Of a stretch of 64,000 nt of DNA, positions 11,969 through 21,746 are shown one piece after another (positions within the stretch are counted from its first letter, which is position 1; every line of letters begins with the position of its first letter). Both the position numbers and the translations under genes were made by a program. The notes below the pieces were generated by a model. That model was not told where the DNA came from. It ran no database searches and worked only from the letters and a program-made list of their open reading frames with translations. The stretch comes from Adiantum capillus-veneris (taxonomy: Eukaryota > Streptophyta > Polypodiopsida > Polypodiales > Pteridaceae), in the NCBI GenBank assembly GCA_014529385.2, contig CM043968.1:22883013-22947012 (forward strand), in the 5' to 3' direction.

Positions 11969-13110
11969 TGTGAGCAGGATGGAAACACGCAGAATGCCTC
12001 TATAATGACCCAAAACACACTCTTGGAATGATATACATACACCCTATGGGGCACCACTCGGCTTACACAATCCACCTGGCTGAGACAAGGAACACACCAA
12101 TGGAGTGAGAGGAGAGAGACTTCCCACTTGCCCACTCAACACAGAGACACACGCACACGCACACACCCAAAAACTCAGCTCAAAAGATGATAATTTTTGA
12201 TGTTTAGATACAAATGAGCTTGGGCCAACACAAATGGGGCAAATAGTTTACACAGTATTTAAGAAATACACCGGATACAACCACAAAGTTAAGCAGAGGA
12301 TTCACTCACCGGAGAAGATTACACAGAAAAATAGCAGAAAAAGAGTGATAAATTTGGCAAAATAGACAGAGACATCGCGTCCGGAACAGCCTAAAACCCT
12401 AGTCTACAATGTCAAAGTGCTCAAATTCGACCTCGGATGAGCAGTTTAGGGCCAAAACAGGCTCCAAAATGAGCAAAAACACAGTTGCGGTTGTTCCTCC
12501 TCTTCTCTCCACGTTTTTTTCTGGTCTTCTCTCTATTTTTTCAGTTCCCACACTTAGCTTTATTACTTGGGCACCCTTGGCCTTTTAGTTGACCTCAAAC
12601 GGACCCCGAACAGGCCAAAAACTGACCTTGCAGTGCATAGTTGTCACCTTTTTGCATCATCCGCACACCTAGCACTTAGATTTTTTCAATAATGCATCCC
12701 GCCACCACATGAAGTGGCCCCAAAAGATGGTCCTCATGATGACCTTTCTTCATAATTATCACAGGGAAACACCCACGTTGTGTCCATACTTCTCCACGTG
12801 CAAGTATTGACCCCATTCAGCCTCTTGACGCCACTAGATGCCATCTGACGCACCTGCTTACCTCATGTCATCGGCCCGCGTATAGCTTCCTCGATAAGTT
12901 TTACGCGCTACCAACTCCTCATTATTATAGAAAAAACACACTGGTACTGGTAACGATGAAAATCGATGCACTATGTACACCTTGTCCTACCTGTACACAT
13001 GTGGGCCCTACGTAACCACCTGGCTATGGAAATTGGGCAATCCTTTATTCGATGCACCATGCATGTGTATGTACATATGCACAATCCCTTGCTCCAAAAA
13101 ACTCCTGACA
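11969..13110 (-). repeat. gypsy 5' LTR (1142 bp)
   Basis: Full LTR bounded on the plus strand by TGTGAG and CTGACA. It contains no long coding frame that I recognise. Internal non-coding leader occupies 11423-11944. Confidence 0.8.
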
Positions 13111-13342
13111 ACGTCCATACTACTGTGACATTAGATGAGGAGGACGAAGGTATGGCAGAGCAAGCTGATAGATATACGAGGGATGATGCAAAAACGAGGC
13201 AGAATTGACACTTGTGGATGAAGATGCAATGGATGAAGACAATTTGCCAGAACGAGTTGGGGAAGACTTATGTCTGCAATTAGAGATAGACGATGATATG
13301 GTGCAAGATCTTATCGATGATGCCTCACTCGTCGAGGCCTAG
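13111..13342 (+). pseudogene. tnp2 C-terminal tail, downstream of gypsy insertion
   Basis: Final part of tnp2: HTTVTLDEEDEGMAEQ continues the frame broken at 8085. After a frameshift near 13190 the acidic tail continues (LTLVDEDAMDEDNLPERVGE, then LIDDASLVEA) to a TAG at 13340-13342. An acidic end is usual for tnp2 proteins. Confidence 0.75.
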
Positions 13343-13449
13343 GCCTGTAAGTGTTTGTGGGAAGACGTTGATTTTAAATTAAGCTTAAAGTTAATTTAAA
13401 CAAACGTATTATGACGCTTTATTTTACTTTCTTTGTGTAGGACTTTAGT

Positions 13450-14584
13450 ATGGCAGACCAGTTTCCAGATCCCGCTTCTATGAGTGCAGATGCATTCATG
13501 GGCTTTGTCACACGGATGACCCCCAGTCAGATGGCAGAGGCTTCTCAGTACTGGGTAGCCAGAGGCACGGGTACTACGTCTCTCGGCTTCACACCCGAGG
13601 GTCCGACGCCTATGGGGGGGACACCTATGGGGAGGACGCCTATGGGGAGGGGATGCCTACGGGTACGACGCCTGCGAGGTCTCCCATCACGGCCGCTTCG
13701 ACACCTAGGGGTGTGGCAGAGGCGGGTACGTCCTCATCTCCGCAACACAGGCGCACATCGCCGATCGTCAGGTGGAGGTGGTGGTTGTTGTGGAGGAGGG
13801 TCCACAGATGTTCGACCCCTCCTCGCTCACGACCCCCGTCCTACCCTGGCACACCTCTCGACACACCTCTTGGCACACCTCGGACACCTTGGGGGGAACA
13901 CGATCCTAGTGCCTCCAAGCTCTATACTGTACGGGAAGATGGTTCTGTTGACATGGATAGAGTCGGGACTGAGATGAGACAGCGGATTCGCCAGCTCGTG
14001 GAGCTGCAGTTTTCGACCAGCATTCTGACACCTTGGCTTGAGCAGGATGAGGACAAAGTCAGTTATATAGTGGAGACCATCTTGAGAGAGTACCAGCCTC
14101 CTCCGGGTTCAAAGGCTGTTCCGAGGAGGTGGATCAAGGGTGTTGCACAAGACACCGTGAAAAATCGACGAGATGCAGCTCGGCAGTCTTTCAAGACCGG
14201 CTCGCCGAAACCTTCGGGCATCCCACACGAGACGTGGCTGCAGATGAGGGAGGATGAGCGGACAGCGCACACGCGGTTCAGACAGCAGCGTTAGGCCGCG
14301 CAGATACGACAGATGACCAGGGAGACATCTCATCTTGGCAGCAGAGGCTTCGACACCTTTCGCTATGAGTTTGTGAGTTTCTAATCCAATCCTAGCTATG
14401 GCGGTTTTGAAAACGTGATGAATCATGTATTCTTATTTTTGTATAAACGCAGAATCTTGCGATGCATCGAGCCCTGACACGCCAGGAGGAGATAGATGGA
14501 TATCGTAGAGGTATCTATGAAGTATTGAATGATCTTGATGCTTCAGAAGAGCCTGTAGACTGGGAGGCCTTAGAGTCTCGCTGA
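13450..14584 (+). pseudogene. second CACTA gene (Ptta/En/Spm-type plant transposase)
   Basis: Second gene of the CACTA element, comparable to the TNPA-side gene of En/Spm, whose product binds element ends. An ATG at 13450 follows a TTTGTGTAG acceptor, so an upstream non-coding exon is likely. The N-terminus is low complexity with repeated TPMG(G/R) units; a one-base shift near 13648 breaks the frame. The conserved part (about 13930-14290) has MRQRIRQLVELQF, VPRRWIKGVAQDTVKNRRD and PSGIPHETWLQM, typical of the plant Ptta/En/Spm family. A single stop lies at 14292-14294. Intron 14373-14452 (GTGAGT...ACGCAG) joins to a last exon, LTRQEEIDGYRRGIYEVL..., ending TGA at 14584. Confidence 0.78.
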
Positions 14585-14772
14585 TTGCTTGAGGTGAGAC
14601 GTTAATATGTGTGAGTTGATTTAATTAAATAAGTATATGTGAAGTAATATCAATACTAATTTTGTGACTTGTCCTATGTGCAGGTTGTGACGCCTAGTCA
14701 TCAATGGATTTCATATATATGCTTTGTGAGACACAGACACTCTTCTGTGTCTCTTTTTTGTATAGACATATA

Positions 14773-15075
14773 TGGTTATGGTTATTGTTCAGACAGTTAT
14801 TGTTTTCCTTATGGTTATGGTTATTGTCATTGTCATTGGATAGACATGGTTATTTCTCCTATTCTTGTATAGACATGGTTATGGTTCTTGTTTTGTTTAT
14901 GGTTATGTTTAACTTTCTAGTTATGCTTATGGTTATTGTTAATTTTGTTTATGGTTATGGTTATCTGCATTATGGTTTTGATCAAAGTGGTTATGGCCAG
15001 ATATGGTTTTAATTTGGTTATGGTTTTGCACAAATTAAGTTCTATGGTTTTAAGTTGGTACGGTTATGATTTTGC
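14773..15075. repeat. degenerate (TATGGT)n-type repeat in CACTA 3' region
   Basis: About 300 bp of TTATGGTTATGG and TATTGTTATGG variants downstream of the second transposase gene. It is not a plant telomere unit (TTTAGGG). Function unknown. Confidence 0.8.
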
Positions 15076-15354
15076 ACAAAGTTCATTTCATTTCTTTCAT
15101 TGGCCTTAAATCTCATGTGAGATTCTACATGGATAGCATGTAGGTGGCGTATACATGATATGATTTTTTTATAAAAGTTTATGTAAAAACGAAGGGAACT
15201 CTGTCGAAATTTCTGCAGGAGCACGGTTGATTTTGGTGCTGCTCGCTTTCTTGGACAGAGGACAGGCAGTCTGGGTGTGGCTGTGGCTGTGTCCATCTTT
15301 TCACTCGGCACAGACTAGGCCGCCTGTCCTTTGCCCAAGAAAAAAATTTTCTGT

Positions 15355-15490
15355 TATGTGCGTCGCTAAGCCCGTCGAAATACCCGTCGATAATATTACC
15401 TTTCGACGCATATATCGACGGTTTTGTAGGGATGCGTATATCGATGGGCTTTTCGACGGGATGCGTCGAAACTTGCGTCAAAGGTCCCCT
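15355..15490. repeat. CACTA right subterminal repeats (TCGACG motif)
   Basis: Repeated CCGTCGA, TTTCGACGC, ATATCGACGG and ATGCGTCGAAA units in both orientations next to the right terminus, mirroring 3150-3320. Confidence 0.75.
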
Positions 15491-15491
15491 T

Positions 15492-15503
15492 TTTTGTTGT
15501 AGT
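15492..15503 (-). repeat. CACTA right terminal inverted repeat
   Basis: TTTGTTGTAGTG, the inverse of CACTACAACAAA, followed by the CAT target duplication at 15504-15506. Confidence 0.9.
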
Positions 15504-18127
15504 GCATGTGGCCACAAGCTATTCTGTAGTGTCCAATCCAACTATGGAAAAAATGTTCGTAAACTGGGCAAGGGCAAATTGCATCCTCAGTGTGACCTGG
15601 AGGTGGACGCAATGCGTTAGGATGGTTGATCATTGTCATGATCAATTGCTCTTAAACCCATTCTTCCATTTCACGGAGTTCACACCTGAGAAACTTGATA
15701 TTTCTCTGTAAGTCTATGTTATTGCATGAGTCCCCTTCCCCCGTCATCTCAGTGAAGGTATGAAGCTGTGTTTGCAATTCCTCCACAACTTCATGTGTTT
15801 GCATAGTGGAGCCAGCCAATGCATATCTAAGCTCCCCTCATGATATTGTGATTGTCTCACTATTTGGATATCCGCTACACTCTTATTGGGGACTCTGCTG
15901 CTGAAGTCCACTGGCTCATTCCAAACAAATTGGACGTATAGTATCTTTGCAAACCACAAGGGACAGTCTGTGTGGTTTAGTGTACTCCCTGTGCAGGCAA
16001 GGTATATAGCTTTTTCATGCGTGCATACGGCTGGCACAACACACTTATCCAGCTCCCATCTTCCCTTGCGGAGAGAGGAGTTAGACACATGTGGCAATGC
16101 TTCCTTCACCATCTCTGTGGGGACGTCTCTGTTGATGTCTTTCCACGTTTTCCATTCTCCGACTCCCACTCACTGGTCCTTGCAGCAACTCTTGGTTGGT
16201 CATTCAGGCCAATTGTATTAGCAAGTGCATGCAAGCAATTGTATGCTTTTTTAGATTTTCCACACTCGTCCATACCTGTCACAAACACAATTACAATATC
16301 TCAATGTGTGATAGAACTTAAGTTTGCATCACAAATACGTTTGCAAATCCACTGGTACACCTTCGTTTAAGTTATCACAACACACCACACTTTGTATTAA
16401 TTATTGTGCACCATGACTTTATTTGCAAATACAATGTCCAAATTTCAACTAAAACTATAACAACACACCACATTGATCGCTTTGCTCCATTATTACAAAA
16501 AGACTTTACTTTTGAATACAGATTCACAAATTCAACATAAATGTCATGACACATCACATTGTGTATTAATTTTTTTGCCCCATGACTACATCATTATAAA
16601 ATGGTACAATTTAACTCCATGGTCCATGAATATACAAAAAGCTCCATTTACGTATGTCAAATAATCCAAAAGAGACTACTGTTTACAAAAGTGATCAAAG
16701 TAAACTAAAATCTAGGCATCATATCACTAAGCGGACGCAAACACATCTCCGAGTTGAGCTCTAAGATATCTAAATGCTCACTCATATTTAGCAATGTCTT
16801 TCTCTGCCTAGGTGTTGTTGTAAGTAGTTTTTCCACATTATAGAGGCAATCATGCTGCAATCAATTCTCTTTTGCTTTTTCCATGGCACATTGTAATGCT
16901 TTGAAAAGTCTTTGCATCAATCACATAGTTGCTCAATGCAGAAAGCAGCTGCATAGGTGTCAGTGGCTTTCAAATACGGACAAGAAGCTTTTGGGTTGCA
17001 AATCTCGGGGGGTCTCTAAGGATGAAGGGCATGCTTTGTGGGGCCTTTGATGTTGGTTTGTCGCTTCTCAAGTCCAATTCGCAGTGCCAACCCCCAATAA
17101 ATGACACCCACATGTGGCACACCTTCCTTAGTGAAGTCAATCACATGATGTTCCATGGGTGCAAGTCACAATGTATAATTCCTTTGTTGTGTGCATGTGC
17201 CATGGTCTTCACCAGAGCATCCATAAAATAAGGCACCCAATTGAGCATATGCTTGCACATCTCTAACTCTTGCTCTGTGGGAGGGCGTCTAGGATCTTCT
17301 TTTTAAGCCGCCAGTATGTTAGAGAATTTTCCTTTGGGTGGTGGAACACACTCTTACATGTCACCAAGATCCATTCCATTGAAGCGAGGAAAAACAAGGG
17401 ACCATGGCTCTTGGTGTGTTTGTGCAATGCATACAACGATGCCCTTGTGGAACAATTGCATGCTCGGCTCTAGAGCAAAAGGTTGATGGCTCTCTGTTGC
17501 ATCTCCTTTGAAGTGTTTGACCACATACTTCACCTCTAGCGGCAACCAAGTGACTCCATCAATTGTGCACTCTAACACAACTCCATAGCATCCTTTCCCA
17601 AGATTTCGGCCATGTTTGATAGCTTTGGGTGTGAGGTAAACACCAATGGCACACTGAGACATAAAGCGGGTGTGTAGAAAATGATCCATCCCAGCTTTTG
17701 AATCTGATCTTGATCCTACTGTATCTTGAGAGGAGGTTGTTGAATAAAAGATGGTTCTAGTTTTGTGGCTATGAACATCTTGAGCATCAATATTGCGTGC
17801 TCTTTTTTATTTTGACCTCTGTACACGCCATATATTAGTCCAATGTTGTAGCTTGGCTAGATCTGCACCCGATGGTGCATCAACACCCAAGTCTCTTAAG
17901 CATTGTGCCATATTGCCCACAATACTATCTATTAGCCTACAAATAGTCTTTGCTTCTATAGATGAGAAGTGTGCATGAACTGCTTCAATTATCATATCAA
18001 AGAAACGATCTCTGCACATCTCACTCTCCAATAAAAAGGTAATCTCATCCATGGTCAGAGCACATATGCACGTGACCAATAGAGATCTGATCTTGGTTTT
18101 TAACTCCTTCATTTCCACATGATCCAT
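15504..18127 (-). pseudogene. kinase-RING host gene, 5' part (cut by CACTA)
   Basis: Minus-strand multi-exon host gene. An ATG at 18127 follows a GATTGTAG acceptor. The N-terminal region (to about 17810) is mostly helical. The kinase domain (about 17640-16700) has the Gly loop GRNLGKGCYGVV, a Lys in EVKYVVKHF, the catalytic loop HCDLHPWNIM at 17204-17147, VIYWGLA at about 17105-17090 in place of DFG, an RPPE resembling APE, and DTYAAAF as subdomain IX. After an AT-rich likely intron (16690-16280, acceptor TTTGTGACAG) an unrecognised exon has RKGRWELDKCVVPAVCTH. Next is a coiled coil (HEVVEELQTQLHTF) and the first half of a RING finger ending ACGHM. The frame from 18127 to 17143 has only three stops and no shifts. 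In-frame stops, shifts in the later exons and the CACTA insertion make it a pseudogene. Confidence 0.7.
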
Positions 18128-18239
18128 GCTTGCTACAATCAGCACATATTTTATGATTTTTAAAGACAACATAACTTTACATTTTATAGCAAATATATGC
18201 ACCATGCATTGAAATTAACGACAACACTAGTTTAAAGAG

Positions 18240-19020
18240 TAGGCAATCATTCAATGAGAGTGACAACACCTCCAACCCAGTAGTAGGGTTGATGCCGAGA
18301 CCAACACTAAACTAACCCAACAAGACAGAGCATCATTCAATGCAACTAACAACACCTCCAACCCAATAGTAGGGTTGATGCCGATAGCAACACTAAACTA
18401 AGCCTAAAAAGCAGGGCATTGTTTGATGAAACTAACAACACCTCCAGCCCAATGGTAGAGTTGATGCCAAAAGAAACACCATACTAGCTTAAAAGCAAGG
18501 ACATCATTCAATGCAACTAATGGCACCTCCAACCCAAATGATAGGGTTGATGCCAATAGCAACACCAAAATTAGCCTAAAAAGCAAGACATCATTCGATG
18601 AATCTAACGACACCCCCAGCCCAATGGTAGCGATGATGCCTTAAGAAACACCAAACTAGCCTAAAAAGCAAGGAAATCATTCAATGAATCTAATGAAACC
18701 TCCAATCCAGTAGTAGGACTGATGCCGAAAGAAACATTGAACTAGCCTATCAGCACATACATCACTAATAAAACACAAAAGTAGTCTATTAGCTTGTACA
18801 AATACACTCCCAGTCCAATAATAGAACTGATGACAAAAACAAGGCTAATACTACCTATAAATTGAATGTAACCAGCTATGTTCAACAACGACACTTTTGG
18901 TCCAAAATAGAACCGATGCCGAAGTGAACACAATTGACACGTTATAAAACAGTGCTAGCTGGTCTAGCATTTCACAACGACACTTCCGGTCCAATATTAG
19001 GACTGATGCCAACGTAAAAA
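18240..19020. repeat. degenerate tandem repeat, period about 86 bp, about nine copies
   Basis: Units contain ATCATTCAATG, then ACACCTCCAACCCA, TAGTAGGGTTGATGCC and AACACTAAACTAGCC. Starts fall near 18246, 18330, 18418, 18503, 18590 and 18677, with three more diverged units to about 19020. The array lies between the first recognised coding exon of the kinase-RING gene and its candidate promoter, probably in an intron. Confidence 0.85.
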
Positions 19021-19218
19021 GCAAGATCAGCCTACTTTTAAAACTACAAAAAACAATTTATTTAAAAATATATATAACAGTTTAAAAACAAAAAAGTAAA
19101 AGAGCATACGAAAGTAAACTAAAATTTATATTGTAGTTTTCTTTGTTCCTTGTGAGGACACCTGTGCAAATCAAAACTCAGAGGATACAATTGTGAAGAG
19201 AATGTGGCCCCTAGGGAC

Positions 19219-19228
19219 CTATTTATAG
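19219..19228 (-). promoter_or_regulatory. candidate promoter TATA box of kinase-RING gene
   Basis: The minus strand reads CTATAAATAG, a canonical plant TATA box, in a locally GC-richer stretch (19230-19400). It is about 1.1 kb before the first recognised coding exon. Inference from sequence and position only. Confidence 0.4.
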
Positions 19229-19399
19229 GTACCCTAGCAACCCGTCGAGCTATGAAGCGGGATAGTCAGGGCTACAGCCCTCACGGTATTTAAGGTATCC
19301 CTCTAGGGCCCAGTGGGCAGAGAAGATATCCCGGCGGGCAAATCTCACCGAGCCTCCCGATCTTCTTCAAGTCACCATGCCAATTTTTGTGAATGTGAA

Positions 19400-19912
19400 G
19401 ACTTGTGAATTGAGGATTTTGTTAATTAACAGTGTGATTACAAACAAAAACACGTGATCACGTGAATTTGAAATCCTTGATATTATCCAAACTAAGGTCA
19501 TACCTAATGCAAGGCAAAATAAAAGGATGCACTAATATGTTTATTTCAGCTAACCTACGAGGACTTAAAATTCTACAAATTACACGTTGAAATTGTAGCT
19601 TTGTACTAACAGTGAGGTGTACATTTTGTCTTCCAATAGGGATAAAGGGGTCATACAAATTTTTGTGATTCATGCAAAAGGCTAGAAGTTCATACAACAA
19701 AAAATAGAAATATGTACAAAGCGATCCTCTGTGGGGCACCAAAATTGAAGCAGCCTAGGGTGGACAACAAGAGAAGCAACCTCTAAACACTCCTCAAGGT
19801 GCTTAGAGCCCCTCACATTTACCACTAGGCCAACTCCCCTTAACACACACAAGAAACATTATGCAAACACACAGACACATCAAGTGAAGCAATAAAGATG
19901 TAGAGCAAGCAA
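19400..19912. other. spacer with a possible LTR-element primer site
   Basis: No gene recognised. GATCCTCTGTGGGGCACC at about 19723-19740 resembles the primer site of the nested gypsy element in the same orientation and may mark an old minus-strand LTR element; see findings. Confidence 0.4.
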
Positions 19913-20058
<146 letters not shown>

Positions 20059-20189
20059 TAGAGCTTGTGCACTACCTGATTTTTAACTTGCAAAGTGATG
20101 TTGTTCGTTATGACGTAATGATGGAGCTTTTATAAAGCTAAAACAATTCTTAATGAATACTAAAACATGTTACCATATACATGTGGTAG

Positions 20190-20390
20190 TGATGTGTGTG
20201 AACACACTAGGACCACCGGGGCACTTTTTCCCTCTTTAGGAGGTTTTTTCCACCGAGCATTGTATATACGCCCATCACTCTAGGGCTATCTATCTTTCCA
20301 TTGCACACTAAGTAACACACTCTCTATTTTGTGCCTTGAGCTTGCTTTGTCTCCTCCAAGCTGTGTGTCTCTGCAACCCTAATTCCAACA
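20190..20390 (+). repeat. 5' LTR of copia element 1 (start approximate)
   Basis: Ends CCTAATTCCAACA two bases before the primer site. The start is placed at about TGTGTGAACACAC because LTRs begin with TG, but no second LTR copy is present to confirm it. Confidence 0.5.
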
Positions 20391-20392
20391 AT

Positions 20393-20404
20393 TGGTATCA
20401 GAGC
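20393..20404 (+). promoter_or_regulatory. copia 1 primer-binding site
   Basis: TGGTATCAGAGC, the standard plant copia site complementary to initiator-Met tRNA, two bases after the LTR. Confidence 0.9.
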
Positions 20405-20752
20405 AGGTTATGTCCTCCCGGGCTTAGTCGCTAGCAGCTCCAGTACATGCCTGCTCACTTTCTTCGATTTTAGTGAGCTTTGGCAAGTGTTCGCAGGTTG
20501 ACAAAGAAATTGGGAAAGCTCGTAGAGCTCAATCTGCTCATATTTTTGATTCGGGCTCATTTCGGCCTCTGTTTCCACTACAGGCAGGTTTGCACAGGCA
20601 ATTTCGTCATTTTGTGCAAAATTTTTGTCAGTGCCATTTTTTGCATAACAGGTGCTTTATAGTCTTCTACGGTTTGTGCTATATAGCACGTGTTGTTTCC
20701 GCTCCATTTCTCCTATTTTCGGGCAATTTTTACATCAGGTGTAGCATTTACC

Positions 20753-21746
20753 ATGGCTGACAACAACCACACAGATGTGTTCAAGATGTTTGCTGCTGAG
20801 GACAGGTTGGATGGGGACAATTACCCTATGTGGGCTTATATGATGCAACATGTTCTTGTGTCAAAGGGCGTCTAAATTATTGTGCAGGGCATTGATGTAC
20901 GTCTTGGTTCTGAGGATGTAGGTGATGTTGAGGATGTTGCAAGTCTTGCAGCTATTAGAGTTGTTTTGCCTACAGCAGAACAAGCTCGTTGGGATGTAAA
21001 GGATGCACACGCTCATGCATTGATTGCGTTGTCTATGAAGTGCACCATTGTTCCTCACATCCGTTCAGCAAAATCTGCAAAACAGGCTTGGGATATTTTG
21101 GTTGGTCTTTATGCAAGCCGCAATGAGGCTAAAATTACTTTGCTGGGTAAAGAGCTGGAGTCGAAGATTATGCATGAGGAAGATGATATGGAAACTTTCC
21201 TTGCTAGTGTCAAGGATATCAATGAGCAACTTATTTCTGCAGGTGAAGTCATTTCAGACAGTTCCCTTGTGCAGACTGTTCTTGATGCCTTACCAGATTC
21301 TTATCAGACTTTTGCTAGTACTTGGAGACTTATGACCCAAGGAAATCCAGCAGTTGTCAAGTTTGATGCATTATGCACATTGCTGTTGCAAGAGTCACTT
21401 TCCAAAAAAAAATAGGACTAGACAGCGTGCAGTTGAACAGGCTTTTATTGCTTCTCAAAGAAATGGTGGTAACAACAATGCAGCCACTTCTTATGGTTCT
21501 GCTGCGAGTGGCAAAAATTTTGTTCCTAATGCTTCTGCTAGTAGCAATTCGTCTGGAAATTTTGGTGATAAGGGAAAAAAGAAGATGCGTTGCCATTATT
21601 GTAAAGCTAATGATCACTTGATCAAGTCGTGTCCTAAGTTGAAGGCCAAAGAGGCTAAGAAGAAAGAGGGTGGTTCCACTACAAATGCAACCATTTTTGA
21701 GTCTTTTGTAAAAGGAGACTGTAATATTGATGTTGATGCAGAATAG
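20753..21746 (+). pseudogene. copia 1 gag
   Basis: Gag starts at ATG 20753 (MADNNHTDVFKMF, then LDGDNYPMWAYMM, a UBN2-type gag start). A TAA at 20873-20875 interrupts it; the frame continues to 21415 (AKQAWDILVGLY, DALPDSYQTFAS). A frameshift near 21410 leads to a Ser/Asn-rich spacer and the zinc knuckle CHYCKANDHLIKSC at about 21590-21635. The C-terminus runs to the TAG at 21744-21746, after which the protease follows in the same frame. Confidence 0.85.

Larger units (their letters stand above)
8086..13110 (-). mobile_element. Ty3/gypsy LTR retrotransposon inserted in tnp2 (deletion derivative)
   Basis: Minus-strand gypsy element. The 5' LTR is 11969-13110 and a 3' LTR remnant is 8086-8201; both start TGTGAGCAGGATGG on the plus strand. 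The right end reads CTGACA, an imperfect inverse of TGTGAG. The flanking bases ACGT (8082-8085 and 13111-13114) are the target duplication; one more A is shared. The tnp2 reading frame continues directly from IRLDNV to HTTVTLDEEDE when the element is removed, which fixes the borders. It holds gag, protease, reverse transcriptase and the start of RNase H. The remainder of RNase H, integrase, the polypurine tract and most of the 3' LTR are missing. Confidence 0.9.

Noticed and set aside
11592-12135. Short open frames in the gypsy leader and LTR
   Set aside because: No domain or conserved start; they lie in non-coding leader and LTR sequence bounded by the primer site.
14773-15075. (TATGGT)-type repeat as an interstitial telomere
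   Set aside because: The unit is not TTTAGGG and is irregular; it lies inside the CACTA element.
18240-19020. 86-bp repeats as a CRISPR-like array
   Set aside because: Plant sequence, no constant repeat with unique spacers; whole units diverge together.
20393-20404. TGGTATCAGAGC sites as parts of tRNA genes
   Set aside because: They are complements of a tRNA 3' end placed two bases after LTRs; no cloverleaf surrounds them.
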